A program made the position numbers and the translations under genes. A stretch of DNA of 64,000 bases, taken from positions 1 through 64,000 of the forward strand of contig JUEM01000003.1 of the NCBI GenBank assembly GCA_000817085.1. Direction: 5' to 3'. The notes beneath the pieces were generated by a model. That model saw nothing but the letters and a program-made list of their open reading frames with translations. It was not told the origin of the DNA and ran no database searches. The DNA is from a marine actinobacterium MedAcidi-G1. GTDB taxonomy: Bacteria > Actinomycetota > Acidimicrobiia > Acidimicrobiales > MedAcidi-G1. Of the stretch, positions 25,720-34,116 are shown in pieces; position 1 is the stretch's first letter, and every line of letters starts with the position of its first letter.

Positions 25720-26586
25720 TTACTTATTTGATCTAATCCCATAAAAAACAGAAGCCAAAACTAAAAATCCACCGATAAAAGTAGTAACTTCAGGAACTTC
25801 ATCAAACCACAACCACACCCAAAGAGAAGCAAAAATAGTTTCTACCGGAGTGAACATACTTACTTCTGCAGCTGAAGCATGTCTTGTAGCCGAAACCATG
25901 CACAATCGCGCAATCGGTCCAACAAACAAACCCATTCCCAAGGTACATAAAAGGGCACGTTTATCTAGTGCATCGAATTGAGCTGGAATAAAAGTAAAAA
26001 GCATAATAAAAATGGGTGCAATCAAAACAACGAGAGTTCTAGACATTTCTTTGAAATGTCTCCAAATAACAAGATTGGTGCTAAAAACTAAGATTGCTAG
26101 AAGAGCCATCAGGTCTCCACCCAGACCTCCGGTGGCTAAAGAACCTGAAACAATTATTAGGATTCCAAAGAATGTTCCACTGATAGCTCTCCAGATTCTC
26201 CCAGAAGTTTCTTCACCTATAGTAAATTTGGCGATTAAACCAGCAAAAATTGGAGCACCAGCCACAATAGTTACAACGTTTGCGACTGTAGTTCTGGTTA
26301 CAGCTTGAATGAACGCAGTAGTTCCCACAGCCGCTAAAGCCGCAGAGACAAAGAGTGGCCACCTATAGTTATTGATTTCTGAAGCTATATTCTTACCAAG
26401 TGTTTTCCAGACAATTATGGACATCGAAGGAACAGAAAAAACGCCAACAAAAAAAGCGATAGTCCAACCATCTATTTCAGCAACTCGTGTAAACAAAGAA
26501 TCCGTTGAAACAATAAACATTCCAAAGGCAGACAAAAATAAACCGAAAGGCCTACCTGAATGGGAGAACTGTTTTATTTTTCTCAT
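25720..26586 (-). CDS. DMT-superfamily (EamA) transporter
   Basis: An inner-membrane protein of 288 residues with about ten hydrophobic segments forming two EamA repeats, as in the drug/metabolite exporter family (FGLFLSAFGMFIVSTDSLF... and a C-terminal FTPVETIFASLWVWLWFDEVP, the usual repeat-two signature). It may export amino acids or metabolites. Divergent from the sulfatase gene, with 68 bases between. Confidence 0.85.
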   Translation of the reverse strand: MRKIKQFSHSGRPFGLFLSAFGMFIVSTDSLFTRVAEIDGWTIAFFVGVFSVPSMSIIVWKTLGKNIASEINNYRWPLFVSAALAAVGTTAFIQAVTRTTVANVVTIVAGAPIFAGLIAKFTIGEETSGRIWRAISGTFFGILIIVSGSLATGGLGGDLMALLAILVFSTNLVIWRHFKEMSRTLVVLIAPIFIMLFTFIPAQFDALDKRALLCTLGMGLFVGPIARLCMVSATRHASAAEVSMFTPVETIFASLWVWLWFDEVPEVTTFIGGFLVLASVFYGIRSNK

Positions 26587-26654
26587 CGGGGGACTTTATC
26601 TTGAAGCCCAATCAGGACACATGCTTTTGTATCTGAAAAGATTTACTAATAACA

Positions 26655-28121
26655 ATGAAAAAGCCCAACATACTATTTATAACCATTGATCAGTTAAGAG
26701 CAGATTGTCTGGAAACGCGTTCAGAACGTGTTGTTAAAACACCCCACTTAGATGCATTGGCCACTCAGGGTGTTAGATTTGCGAATCATTTCACTCAGGC
26801 TTCGCCATGTGGTCCTAGTCGCGCAAGTTTATTAACAGGGACATATTTGCATACTCATCAGTCAGTTTTTAACGGGACACCACTCGACAATAAATTTACA
26901 AATATTGCTAGAGAGTTTCGTGCAGCTGACTACGACCCATTGTTGTTCGGATATACAGATACAACCATTGATCCACGAACGATAGATGAAGATGATCCAC
27001 GTCTTTTAACCTACGAAGGGCACTTGCCGGGTTTTAATGTAGCTCTCCCACTTCCAGAAGATCGAGAAGCTTGGTACCAGTGGCTTTCTGAAAAAGGGCA
27101 TGATATTTCCGATAGAAAAAAGTTTCTAAAAGGAACTGAGGAAACTGAAATTCCATTAGGACGAGGAAAAACATGGCCCCCTTCACCGTATAAGACGGAC
27201 GAAACCGAGACCGCATTTGTTGTTGGTGAAGTTATTGATCGGTTGGAAAATTTGCATGAACCGTGGTTCTTGCACGTATCAATATTAAGACCACATCCGC
27301 CTTTCGTTGTACCTTCTCCTTACAACGATTTATATGATCCTGCCGACATGGATGAGCCCATTTCTCCTAGCGGGAGTGACCATTCATTTATCGATTCACT
27401 TTCGAACATTGATTTTTTTAAAGCCCCCTCGGAGCGTATTGACAGGCTTCAGTTGAAAGCAACTTATTATGGAATGGTCACTGAAGTAGATGATCAAATA
27501 GGTAGATTGGTTGAGTTTTTGGATCAAAAAGGACTGGGTGAAGACACGATTATTTTGGTTACCTCAGATCATGGCGAAATGTTGGGAGATCATGGTTTAG
27601 TTTCCAAGTTTGGTTTTCATGATCAAGCTTTTCATATCCCGATGATTATTAGATATCCAGCTTTAGATGGTCCCAAGGGTTTAGTAATTGAAGAATTCAC
27701 AGAGAACGTTGATGTGATGCCTACTCTATTAGATCTAGCAGATATAACTATTCCTAAACAGTGTGAAGGTAATTCAGTCAGGACCTTTTTGGAGGGTGGA
27801 AAGCCTAATGAATGGCGAAAAACTGTGCATTGGGAATTTGACTTCAGAGTATTTGCTGAGAGAATTGGGCTTCCTTTAAATGAGTGTCGGTTAGTAGTTC
27901 ACCGTGATAAACGTGGCAAACTTGTTCATTTTTTTGGTATGGAAGACATCTTTTTTGATTTAGAAACCGATGAGCATGAACAAAATCCATTATTTGAACA
28001 TTCTTTGATGAAGGGTTTTTCTTCGGACTTGAATAGTTGGTTACCTAAAATTTCTGAAAGTCCTCTAGTCAATCTCTTAGCTACCGCTGAAGGAATGATC
28101 ACTCTCAAAAATCCCAATTGA
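26655..28121 (+). CDS. Sulfatase family hydrolase (Cys-type)
   Basis: Type I sulfatase-like enzyme, 488 residues. Metal ligands begin at Asp12 (FITIDQLRADC); the formylglycine motif is CGPSR with Cys52, so activation by a formylglycine-generating enzyme (not in this window) is expected. TSDHGEMLGDHGLVSKFGFHDQAF supplies the second metal-binding set. No signal peptide is seen, so it probably acts in the cytoplasm. Phosphonate monoester hydrolase activity, close in sequence, is an alternative. A terminator follows. Confidence 0.87.
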   Translation: MKKPNILFITIDQLRADCLETRSERVVKTPHLDALATQGVRFANHFTQASPCGPSRASLLTGTYLHTHQSVFNGTPLDNKFTNIAREFRAADYDPLLFGYTDTTIDPRTIDEDDPRLLTYEGHLPGFNVALPLPEDREAWYQWLSEKGHDISDRKKFLKGTEETEIPLGRGKTWPPSPYKTDETETAFVVGEVIDRLENLHEPWFLHVSILRPHPPFVVPSPYNDLYDPADMDEPISPSGSDHSFIDSLSNIDFFKAPSERIDRLQLKATYYGMVTEVDDQIGRLVEFLDQKGLGEDTIILVTSDHGEMLGDHGLVSKFGFHDQAFHIPMIIRYPALDGPKGLVIEEFTENVDVMPTLLDLADITIPKQCEGNSVRTFLEGGKPNEWRKTVHWEFDFRVFAERIGLPLNECRLVVHRDKRGKLVHFFGMEDIFFDLETDEHEQNPLFEHSLMKGFSSDLNSWLPKISESPLVNLLATAEGMITLKNPN

Positions 28122-28140
28122 TTTTTTTGGGAACTTTTTT
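28112..28140 (+). terminator. Terminator after sulfatase gene
   Basis: Arms TCCCAA (28112-28117) and TTGGGA (28127-28132) are followed by AC and six T (28135-28140). The hairpin includes the stop codon of the sulfatase gene. Confidence 0.6.
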
Positions 28141-28213
28141 GTTCATGAGAGTGGTCCTAGGATTGGTTAGTGCCAAGTAATTTGAGGTTAAAATTTTAAG
28201 GGGGAGAAGGCCA

Positions 28214-28255
28214 ATGGTTTTTATTTTTCTGGATTTAAGTAATTGTCGGATTTAA
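28214..28255 (+). CDS. Possible leader mini-ORF before the dehalogenase-family gene
   Basis: A strong ribosome site (AAGGGGGAGAAGG, about 28199-28211) stands before ATG 28214, which opens a 13-codon frame (MVFIFLDLSNCRI) whose stop overlaps the TTG start of the next gene in another frame. It may be a translation-coupling leader, or the sign of a frameshift in the larger gene's N-terminus. There is no evidence that the peptide itself matters. Confidence 0.3.
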   Translation: MVFIFLDLSNCRI

Positions 28256-29424
28256 TAAAGGGCCCTTCTTGGGAAGTACTAGAAAATTTTGAGAGGTTCA
28301 ATCAAGTAAACGACGTTTTCAATCGCGCTTTTTGGGACTCCGAAATTGCTACCGATGGTGCGCGTGAATTTTTTAGATCGCATCGTGAACCACTTAAAAA
28401 ATGGCGTAATGCATCTGGATTTGAACAGAGAGATTACGCCATAAGGAATGCCGCCTGGCATGTTGCGGATGTATTTGCTGAGATGCGAGATGCAGATGAT
28501 TTAAGAGACGGATTTCTTTCACCATTAAGCCAACTAAGACCAGGTCCAGAAGAATCTTTTGATTTAGGAAGTCCGGAGGAAGCTTCTAAAACTATTAAAC
28601 AAGTGTCAAAACTTTTTGGTGCTGATTTAGTTGGTATTTGTGAATTTGATGAACGGTGGGTTTACACCCAACGGTATGCGCGAAGTTCCAGCGAAGGAAA
28701 ACCTGAAGGTCTTCCGGTCGGTCTTCCAGAAAATCTTCAAGGAGTCATAGTGATTGGTCAAGCAATGGATCATGACCTTGTTGACACAGTCCCCTCAGCA
28801 CTTTCAGGTGCAGCTGTAGGTCTTGGTTATTCAAAAGATGCGCTAGTACTTTTAGCAACAGCTCAATGGCTTTTAAACCTTGGTTATTTAGCGGTACCAA
28901 GTTTAAATGACACCGCCTTAGCGATTCCCTTAGCCATTCAAGCTGGACTTGGTGAATATGGAAGACACGGAATGGTAATAACGCGTGAATTTGGACCAAG
29001 AGTTAGGTTCGGTAAAATTTTCACAAATGCCCCAATGGCATTTGATAACCAAATTGAGTTTGGAGTTACAAAATTTTGCGAAAAGTGCAGAAAGTGCACA
29101 GATGCATGTCCACCAAAAGCAATACCTGATGGCGAACCTTCGCCAGTAAAACTAAATCTATCTTCAATTTCAGGCGTAAAAAAATGGTCAGTTGATGGAG
29201 AGAAATGTTTCTCTTATTGGGCCAAAATAGTAAGTGACTGCATGATCTGTATGCGTGTTTGTCCCTATAACAAAGACTTCACAAAGTTTCGACACAAAAT
29301 AGGTTTGCGCTTAGCTTCAACAAAATTAAGAAACATAATGTTAATGCTTAACGATTTCTTGGATTATGGAGAGCGACTAAAACCAAAACTATGGTGGAAT
29401 GGTGAAAGTCGCAGAAGGATCTGA
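28243..29424 (+). CDS. Reductive dehalogenase (RdhA)-family iron-sulfur protein
   Basis: A 393-residue protein with a cobalamin-binding nitroreductase-like core and two C-terminal [4Fe-4S] motifs. The core segment AGLGEYGRHGMVITREFGPRV is typical of RdhA and its relative QueG. The first cluster is CEKCRKCTDACPP; the second uses C, then CMICMRVCPYNK. It lacks the Tat signal and membrane-anchor partner of respiratory dehalogenases, so it is probably a cytoplasmic, catabolic or uncharacterised member. Epoxyqueuosine reductase QueG is shorter and differs in the N-terminal half. The start is TTG at 28243, but the strong ribosome site upstream belongs to a mini-ORF in another frame, so the true N-terminus is uncertain. 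Confidence 0.75.
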   Translation: MSDLIKGPSWEVLENFERFNQVNDVFNRAFWDSEIATDGAREFFRSHREPLKKWRNASGFEQRDYAIRNAAWHVADVFAEMRDADDLRDGFLSPLSQLRPGPEESFDLGSPEEASKTIKQVSKLFGADLVGICEFDERWVYTQRYARSSSEGKPEGLPVGLPENLQGVIVIGQAMDHDLVDTVPSALSGAAVGLGYSKDALVLLATAQWLLNLGYLAVPSLNDTALAIPLAIQAGLGEYGRHGMVITREFGPRVRFGKIFTNAPMAFDNQIEFGVTKFCEKCRKCTDACPPKAIPDGEPSPVKLNLSSISGVKKWSVDGEKCFSYWAKIVSDCMICMRVCPYNKDFTKFRHKIGLRLASTKLRNIMLMLNDFLDYGERLKPKLWWNGESRRRI

Positions 29425-29427
29425 TTC

Positions 29428-29649
29428 TTAAGAGTCGCTAGAACCTTTAGCATCAATAATCTCTATTTCCTTATTAAGTCTTTTTATGGTTTCGCTAGCT
29501 GTTGTTTTAAAAACAAAAGGAAATATAGCGTGAATAATTGCAGCAGCTGATGCTGCCGCCATTGAACAAGAAATTTTTAATGCTCTAAGCGCGTGTTCCG
29601 ACCACGATTCCCCGACTGTCGATGGATGGTCTGAAAAAATATTGATAAT
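29428..29649 (-). CDS. Small DUF6356-like protein without a canonical start codon
   Basis: A minus-strand frame of 73 codons ending at TAA 29428. The translation includes FSDHPSTVGESWSEHALRA and, after a small-residue membrane-like stretch, HAIFPFVFKTTASETIKRL, which resembles DUF6356 proteins (consensus DHP-x-SVGE-x-Y-x-EH... H-x-FPFLF-x-TGS). No ATG, GTG or TTG lies between the preceding in-frame stop and the conserved DHP. ATT at 29649, with AGG about 8 bases upstream, is the best possible initiator. Either a rare AUU start is used or the start codon has been lost. The family likeness is from memory of the pattern, not from a search. Confidence 0.5.
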   Translation of the reverse strand: MINIFSDHPSTVGESWSEHALRALKISCSMAAASAAAIIHAIFPFVFKTTASETIKRLNKEIEIIDAKGSSDS

Positions 29650-29697
29650 GAAGAATACCTAAAATTGGCTATTCAATAAGAATCCGCCAGAATCGAG

Positions 29698-30885
29698 TTA
29701 AATGGACAATGCTTGTTCTAGGTCCTCAACAAGATCTTCGATCGACTCTATCCCGACTGAAATACGTATTAGATCCTCTGGTACTTCGAGTGCAGAACCT
29801 GCAACTGATGCGTGTGTCATTATTCCAGGGTGTTCGATCAAAGATTCAACCGCCCCAAGAGATTCAGCCAACGTGAAGACTTTCGTAGAAGCAGAAACTT
29901 TTTCTGCCATTGCAAGACCACCAGAGACTGTAAAGGAAACCATTCCGCCAAAATTCGTCATCTGATTTTTTGCAATCTCATGTCCTTTGTTGCTTTCAAG
30001 TCCTGGGTAGAAAACTTGCTTTACCTTCGGATGTTCACTCAACAGACTTACGATTGCTTTGGCATTTTCGCAGTGACGATCCATACGAACAGCTAGCGTT
30101 TTAATCCCTCTTAACACTAGATAGCAGTCGAATGGGCTTGGGACAGCTCCAACCGCATTTTGTATAAAGGAAAGATGTTCTACAAGTTTTTCGTCATTTG
30201 TCGCCACAAACCCGCCTACTACGTCGCTGTGACCTCCCAAATATTTTGTAGCTGAATGAACAACAGCATCAGCGCCTAAAGAAATAGGTTTTTGTAAATA
30301 GGGAGTAGCAAAAGTGTTATCGACTATGAGTAACCCACCAAGTTCATGAGTGATATTAGAGATTTTTTGAATGTCTACAACATTAAGAAGTGGGTTCGTA
30401 GGAGTTTCAAGCCAAACTATTTTTGTTTCGCTAGTCCAAGCTTCTTTAATTGAATTTGGGTCGCTGAGGTCTATTGCTTCGTTAGAGATTTTATTTCGAC
30501 CATATATTTTGTCTATTAATCTAAAAGACCCCCCATAGGCATCGTTTCCCAAGATAATTTTGTCGCCCGGTTGCAAAAAGCGCAGCAAAGAATCTTCTGC
30601 CGCCATTCCGCTAGAAAACGCAAAGCCATGTTGTGCGCATTCAAGACTTGCTAGACATGTTTCATATGCGTGTCTAGTCGGATTACCTGTCCTTGCATAC
30701 TCATATCCGAATTTTGGCTGTCCAACGGCGTCTTGTGCGAATGTGGTTGATAAAGCAATGGGTGTTACAACTCCACCTGTACGTGAATCATGTGGTTGTC
30801 CAGCCCTAATGGCTCGTGTCTCAAAGCCAAAGTCTTCATGGTCTTCAAAACCTGACATCAGCGGGTCGCCACCGTGTGTTTCCAT
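29698..30885 (-). CDS. metB: Cystathionine gamma-synthase/gamma-lyase (Cys/Met metabolism PLP enzyme)
   Basis: PLP-dependent transsulfuration enzyme. After the N-terminal FETRAIRAGQPHDSRTGGVVTPIALSTTF come YEYARTGNPTRHAYE, FSSGMAAE, and SATKYLGGHSDVVGG with the PLP lysine. About 395 residues. Start: ATG 30885, preferred over the TTG at 30888, with GGTGA in front; an internal ATG at 30858 is an alternative. It follows the cystathionine beta-synthase gene by 22 bases on the same strand, which favours a gamma-lyase role in homocysteine-to-cysteine conversion. Synthase and lyase activities cannot be separated by sequence here. Confidence 0.9.
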   Translation of the reverse strand: METHGGDPLMSGFEDHEDFGFETRAIRAGQPHDSRTGGVVTPIALSTTFAQDAVGQPKFGYEYARTGNPTRHAYETCLASLECAQHGFAFSSGMAAEDSLLRFLQPGDKIILGNDAYGGSFRLIDKIYGRNKISNEAIDLSDPNSIKEAWTSETKIVWLETPTNPLLNVVDIQKISNITHELGGLLIVDNTFATPYLQKPISLGADAVVHSATKYLGGHSDVVGGFVATNDEKLVEHLSFIQNAVGAVPSPFDCYLVLRGIKTLAVRMDRHCENAKAIVSLLSEHPKVKQVFYPGLESNKGHEIAKNQMTNFGGMVSFTVSGGLAMAEKVSASTKVFTLAESLGAVESLIEHPGIMTHASVAGSALEVPEDLIRISVGIESIEDLVEDLEQALSI

Positions 30886-30907
30886 CAATTCACCAACTAA
30901 TCAATCT

Positions 30908-32299
30908 TTAAAGGTTTTCCGATTCTGACATAAAATCTTCAATTTCAGATTTTGTGAGAACAGTAATTGGTTTACCTTTATCTAACACCAAAAAAGTTTC
31001 TGATTTATTAAATAGTTTAACAACGTTGGAAATATTTTCTCCTACACCAACAAGTTCAAGTGGCGGCTGTAAAAAATCATTTACAGTTTGACCGTTACCA
31101 TTTTTTAAGTTGTTGATTAATATTTCTTTTGAAACGGACCCTATTACTTCAGCTGCAGAAATGGGCATTTCACCGACTGCTACCGGTAAATGATAAATCC
31201 CATTTTTTTCCATGGTCTTTAAAGCTGAAGAAGTTGTTTGTTCAGGGTTTAGGTACACCAGATCGACAGTCTCAGAATTTCTTGATTTAACCATATCGTT
31301 AACAGATTTTTGGAGTGGCGGATCGCCATTGTCATTTGAGAATCCCATTTTTGTCATCCAAATAGGATTGAAAATTTTACTCAAATAGCCTCTTCCCGAA
31401 TCAGGAAGAAGCACCACTACGAGATCATCTTTGGTGAGATTTTCCGCAACCTTTAATGCTCCTGCTACAGCGGTACCGCAGGAGCCGCCAATTAAGAGAC
31501 CCTCTTCTTCAGTGACTCGTTTTGTCATGGAAAATGAATCTGCATCGCTAATAGGAATAGTTAGGTCTACAACGTTCTGATCATATGTAGTTGGCCAGAA
31601 ATCTTCGCCCACACCTTCGACTAGATACGGCCGCCCTGATCCTCCTGAAAAAACTGAATTTTCAGGGTCAGCTACAACTATTTGAATATCTTTATTTTTT
31701 TCTTTCAGAAATTTTCCCACACCACTAATGGTTCCACCTGTTCCAGCACCAGCAACAAAATGTGTTATTTGTCCATTAGTTTGTTTCCATATTTCAGGGC
31801 CGGTTGTTTCGTAGTGTGCTTTAGGGTTATTCGGGTTGTGGTATTGGTTTGGTTGGAAGGAATTTGGAGTTTCTTTCACTAAACGCTCAGCCGTCGAATA
31901 ATAAGATTGGGGGTCATCAGGTTCAACAGCCCCTGGACATACAACCACCTCAGATCCGTAAGCTCTTAATAAAGAGACTTTTTCTTCGCTTACTTTGTCG
32001 GTCATTACGAAGATACATTTATAGCCGCGTTGAGCCGCAACAATTGCTAAACCTACTCCCGTATTACCTGAGGTTGGTTCAATAATGGTTCCCCCTGGTT
32101 TCAAAAGTCCGTCTTTTTCGGCTGCATCTATCATTGATATTGCCGCACGGTCTTTTATACTTCCGCCAGGGTTAGTAGTTTCTATTTTCGCGATTATTGG
32201 GCAGGGCAAATTCGATGCAATTTTTTTTAATTGCACCATGGGTGTTTCACCAATCAAATCAAGTACTGATTCTGCTACATCTAGGTCTGAAAGTTCCAT
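30908..32299 (-). CDS. cbs: Cystathionine beta-synthase with C-terminal CBS domains
   Basis: Condenses serine (or O-acetylserine) with homocysteine. The fold-type II PLP core carries Lys49 in PGGSIKDRAA, the PTSGNTGVGLA substrate loop, and GTGGTISGVG for phosphate binding. The insert GGSGRPYLVEGVGEDFWPTT is CBS-like rather than a cysteine synthase feature. Residues about 340-463 form two CBS domains. Length is 463 residues, as in actinobacterial Cbs. It is transcribed with metB as a transsulfuration operon. Confidence 0.92.
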   Translation of the reverse strand: MELSDLDVAESVLDLIGETPMVQLKKIASNLPCPIIAKIETTNPGGSIKDRAAISMIDAAEKDGLLKPGGTIIEPTSGNTGVGLAIVAAQRGYKCIFVMTDKVSEEKVSLLRAYGSEVVVCPGAVEPDDPQSYYSTAERLVKETPNSFQPNQYHNPNNPKAHYETTGPEIWKQTNGQITHFVAGAGTGGTISGVGKFLKEKNKDIQIVVADPENSVFSGGSGRPYLVEGVGEDFWPTTYDQNVVDLTIPISDADSFSMTKRVTEEEGLLIGGSCGTAVAGALKVAENLTKDDLVVVLLPDSGRGYLSKIFNPIWMTKMGFSNDNGDPPLQKSVNDMVKSRNSETVDLVYLNPEQTTSSALKTMEKNGIYHLPVAVGEMPISAAEVIGSVSKEILINNLKNGNGQTVNDFLQPPLELVGVGENISNVVKLFNKSETFLVLDKGKPITVLTKSEIEDFMSESENL

Positions 32300-32400
32300 T
32301 TACTTTTCACGGATTTCTTGAATAGTTAAAGTCTTCCTCTTAAGTTTGCCGACTTAAAACTGTCTTTACTTACAAAATTAGATTCTTTTAAAATACTTAA

Positions 32401-33897
32401 TTAACGCGAAGCGTAAGTTTTTTGATTTTGTTTACGGTTTTGATGATTTTTATTGTTCTGGTTTTTATTTGAAGAACGATTAGGTCCTTTAGAGTTTTTC
32501 GACTGATTATTCTTTTTTGAACTAGAAGTGTGGCTTTTATTTTTTGGTCTGTTGCTTTGATTATTCGAGTCGCTCGGACGGTGCTTGTTGTTACGAGCTT
32601 TGTTGTTGCTTTTATGTTTGTTGCCACCTCGGTGTTTGTTACTACTGTTACTACTTTTACGCTTGTTGCTTCCCTGTTTCTTTTGACCACTATTTCTCTT
32701 ATGAGAAGAGTTTTTAGTTTCACTTTTTTCTTTGTAAGGAGCTTGAAATTTCTTCCCCGAGGTGTTTACAGGAGAAAGAGTTTTCAAGATTTCGATATCG
32801 GGTTCCGTTATTGGTTGATCAATATCGATTCTTTGTTGGAGTCGACGAGCTTTTTTCTTTTGATCGGGAGCTACAAATGAAAGGACAACTCCACTTTGAC
32901 CTGCTCGGGCAGTTCTTCCCGATCTATGTATATACGCCTTGTGATCTTCCGGAGGGTCATAGTGAATTACGGACGCAACACCGTCGACATGTATTCCTCT
33001 TGCAGCGACGTCAGTAGCTATAAGTGCTTGGACACGTCCATTAGTGAAATCTGCTAGTGCTCTAGATCTTTGATTTTGACTTTTACCACCGTGGATTGTT
33101 ACGCCATGAATTCCAAGTTTGTTAAGTCGGTTGGCAAGACGATCTGATCCGTGCCGTGTTCTGCAAAAAATAATTGTAGGCCATACTGCATTTATAGCTT
33201 CTGCGGTTGTCTCTGTTTTATTTGTGTTCGTCACTTTCCAAAAGAGATGGTGAGCAGATTTAATGTCGGGTGTTTCTTCACCTATTTCGTGACGAACTGG
33301 GTTTGTTTGGTATTCACGGGTGAGTTTTGCTACATCTTTATCTAGGGTTGCTGAAAAAAGAAAAGTTTGCCTTTTAGGGTTTGTTTGATCTAGTAAACGT
33401 TTGACTGAAGGCATGAAACCCATATCAGCCATGCGGTCTGCTTCATCTAAAACTACATGGTTCACATTGGAGAGGTTCACGAAACCCTGTTCAATTAGGT
33501 CTTCAAGTCTCCCGGGACAGGCGACAAGAATATCTACTCCTTGTTTTAACGACCTAATTTGATTTCCGTAGCCCACTCCACCATAGACAACTCCAATCTT
33601 TGTCTTTCCGGCAAGTGTTCGAAGTTCAGAAAATATTTGTTCGGCTAGCTCTCTAGTTGGGGCGAGAATCAGTGACCCGGGATGGTTTGGTTCTCCGCGT
33701 TTGCTGTTTGCGATTAGAGGGATTCCAAAGGCAATAGTTTTTCCAGATCCTGTTGGAGCGCGTCCACAGATATCACGGCCTTCAAGCCCATCAGCTAGTG
33801 TCAGCTTCTGAATTTCGAAGGGCTTTAAGATCCCTTTACTTTCTAATGACCTGCATATATTTTCGGGCACGCCGAGATCGGCGAATGTATTTGACAT
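32401..33897 (-). CDS. DEAD-box ATP-dependent RNA helicase with basic low-complexity tail
   Basis: RNA helicase, 498 residues. The motif order is complete: FEIQKLTL (Q motif), APTGSGKT (I), PTRELAEQ (Ia), VLDEADRMADMGF (II, DEAD), SAT (III), ATDVAARGIHVDG (V) and HRSGRTARAG (VI). From about residue 390 the protein becomes an Asn/Lys/Ser-rich tail of roughly 105 residues, presumably for RNA binding, typical of RhlE/CsdA-like enzymes. The 219 bases upstream hold no gene, but carry a hairpin that may lie in the 5' leader. Confidence 0.93.
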   Translation of the reverse strand: MSNTFADLGVPENICRSLESKGILKPFEIQKLTLADGLEGRDICGRAPTGSGKTIAFGIPLIANSKRGEPNHPGSLILAPTRELAEQIFSELRTLAGKTKIGVVYGGVGYGNQIRSLKQGVDILVACPGRLEDLIEQGFVNLSNVNHVVLDEADRMADMGFMPSVKRLLDQTNPKRQTFLFSATLDKDVAKLTREYQTNPVRHEIGEETPDIKSAHHLFWKVTNTNKTETTAEAINAVWPTIIFCRTRHGSDRLANRLNKLGIHGVTIHGGKSQNQRSRALADFTNGRVQALIATDVAARGIHVDGVASVIHYDPPEDHKAYIHRSGRTARAGQSGVVLSFVAPDQKKKARRLQQRIDIDQPITEPDIEILKTLSPVNTSGKKFQAPYKEKSETKNSSHKRNSGQKKQGSNKRKSSNSSNKHRGGNKHKSNNKARNNKHRPSDSNNQSNRPKNKSHTSSSKKNNQSKNSKGPNRSSNKNQNNKNHQNRKQNQKTYASR

Positions 33898-34116
33898 GTT
33901 TTCCTTTACCCGCGCGTGCAGGTTGTTCTTGGGCGCTGTATGACGCTTTCTTAAAAATTGAATGGTTCACGGTGAGGAAGTGGTGTGAACCTAAACCCGC
34001 CATAAACCCACCGGCAAAATTTGCCAGAGTCTTTAATGATAACGTCAAGAATTAAAGGTTCCTCGCCATCAGTTGACACCTAGTTCGAATCTTATTTAAA
34101 TTTGTCAAGGGTAAGT
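33898..34116. other. Gene-free leader region with a hairpin upstream of the helicase gene
   Basis: An interval of 219 bases between the helicase start and the hypothetical gene further upstream. On the minus strand it would be the helicase promoter and 5' leader. A 7-bp inverted repeat (GGTTCAC at 33964-33970 with GTGAACC at 33985-33991) encloses a 14-base loop. Cold-inducible helicases often have structured leaders, but no specific element is recognised. A TTG-started frame (33836-34048) exists but is not convincing. Confidence 0.4.

Noticed and set aside
32397-32723. Alternative-frame open reading frame inside the helicase tail
   Set aside because: A by-product of the Asn/Lys/Ser low-complexity coding sequence, which lacks stops in other frames.
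33836-34048. TTG-started 70-codon minus-strand frame overlapping the helicase start
   Set aside because: No ribosome site, overlap with the helicase coding region, unremarkable product; probably the leader region.
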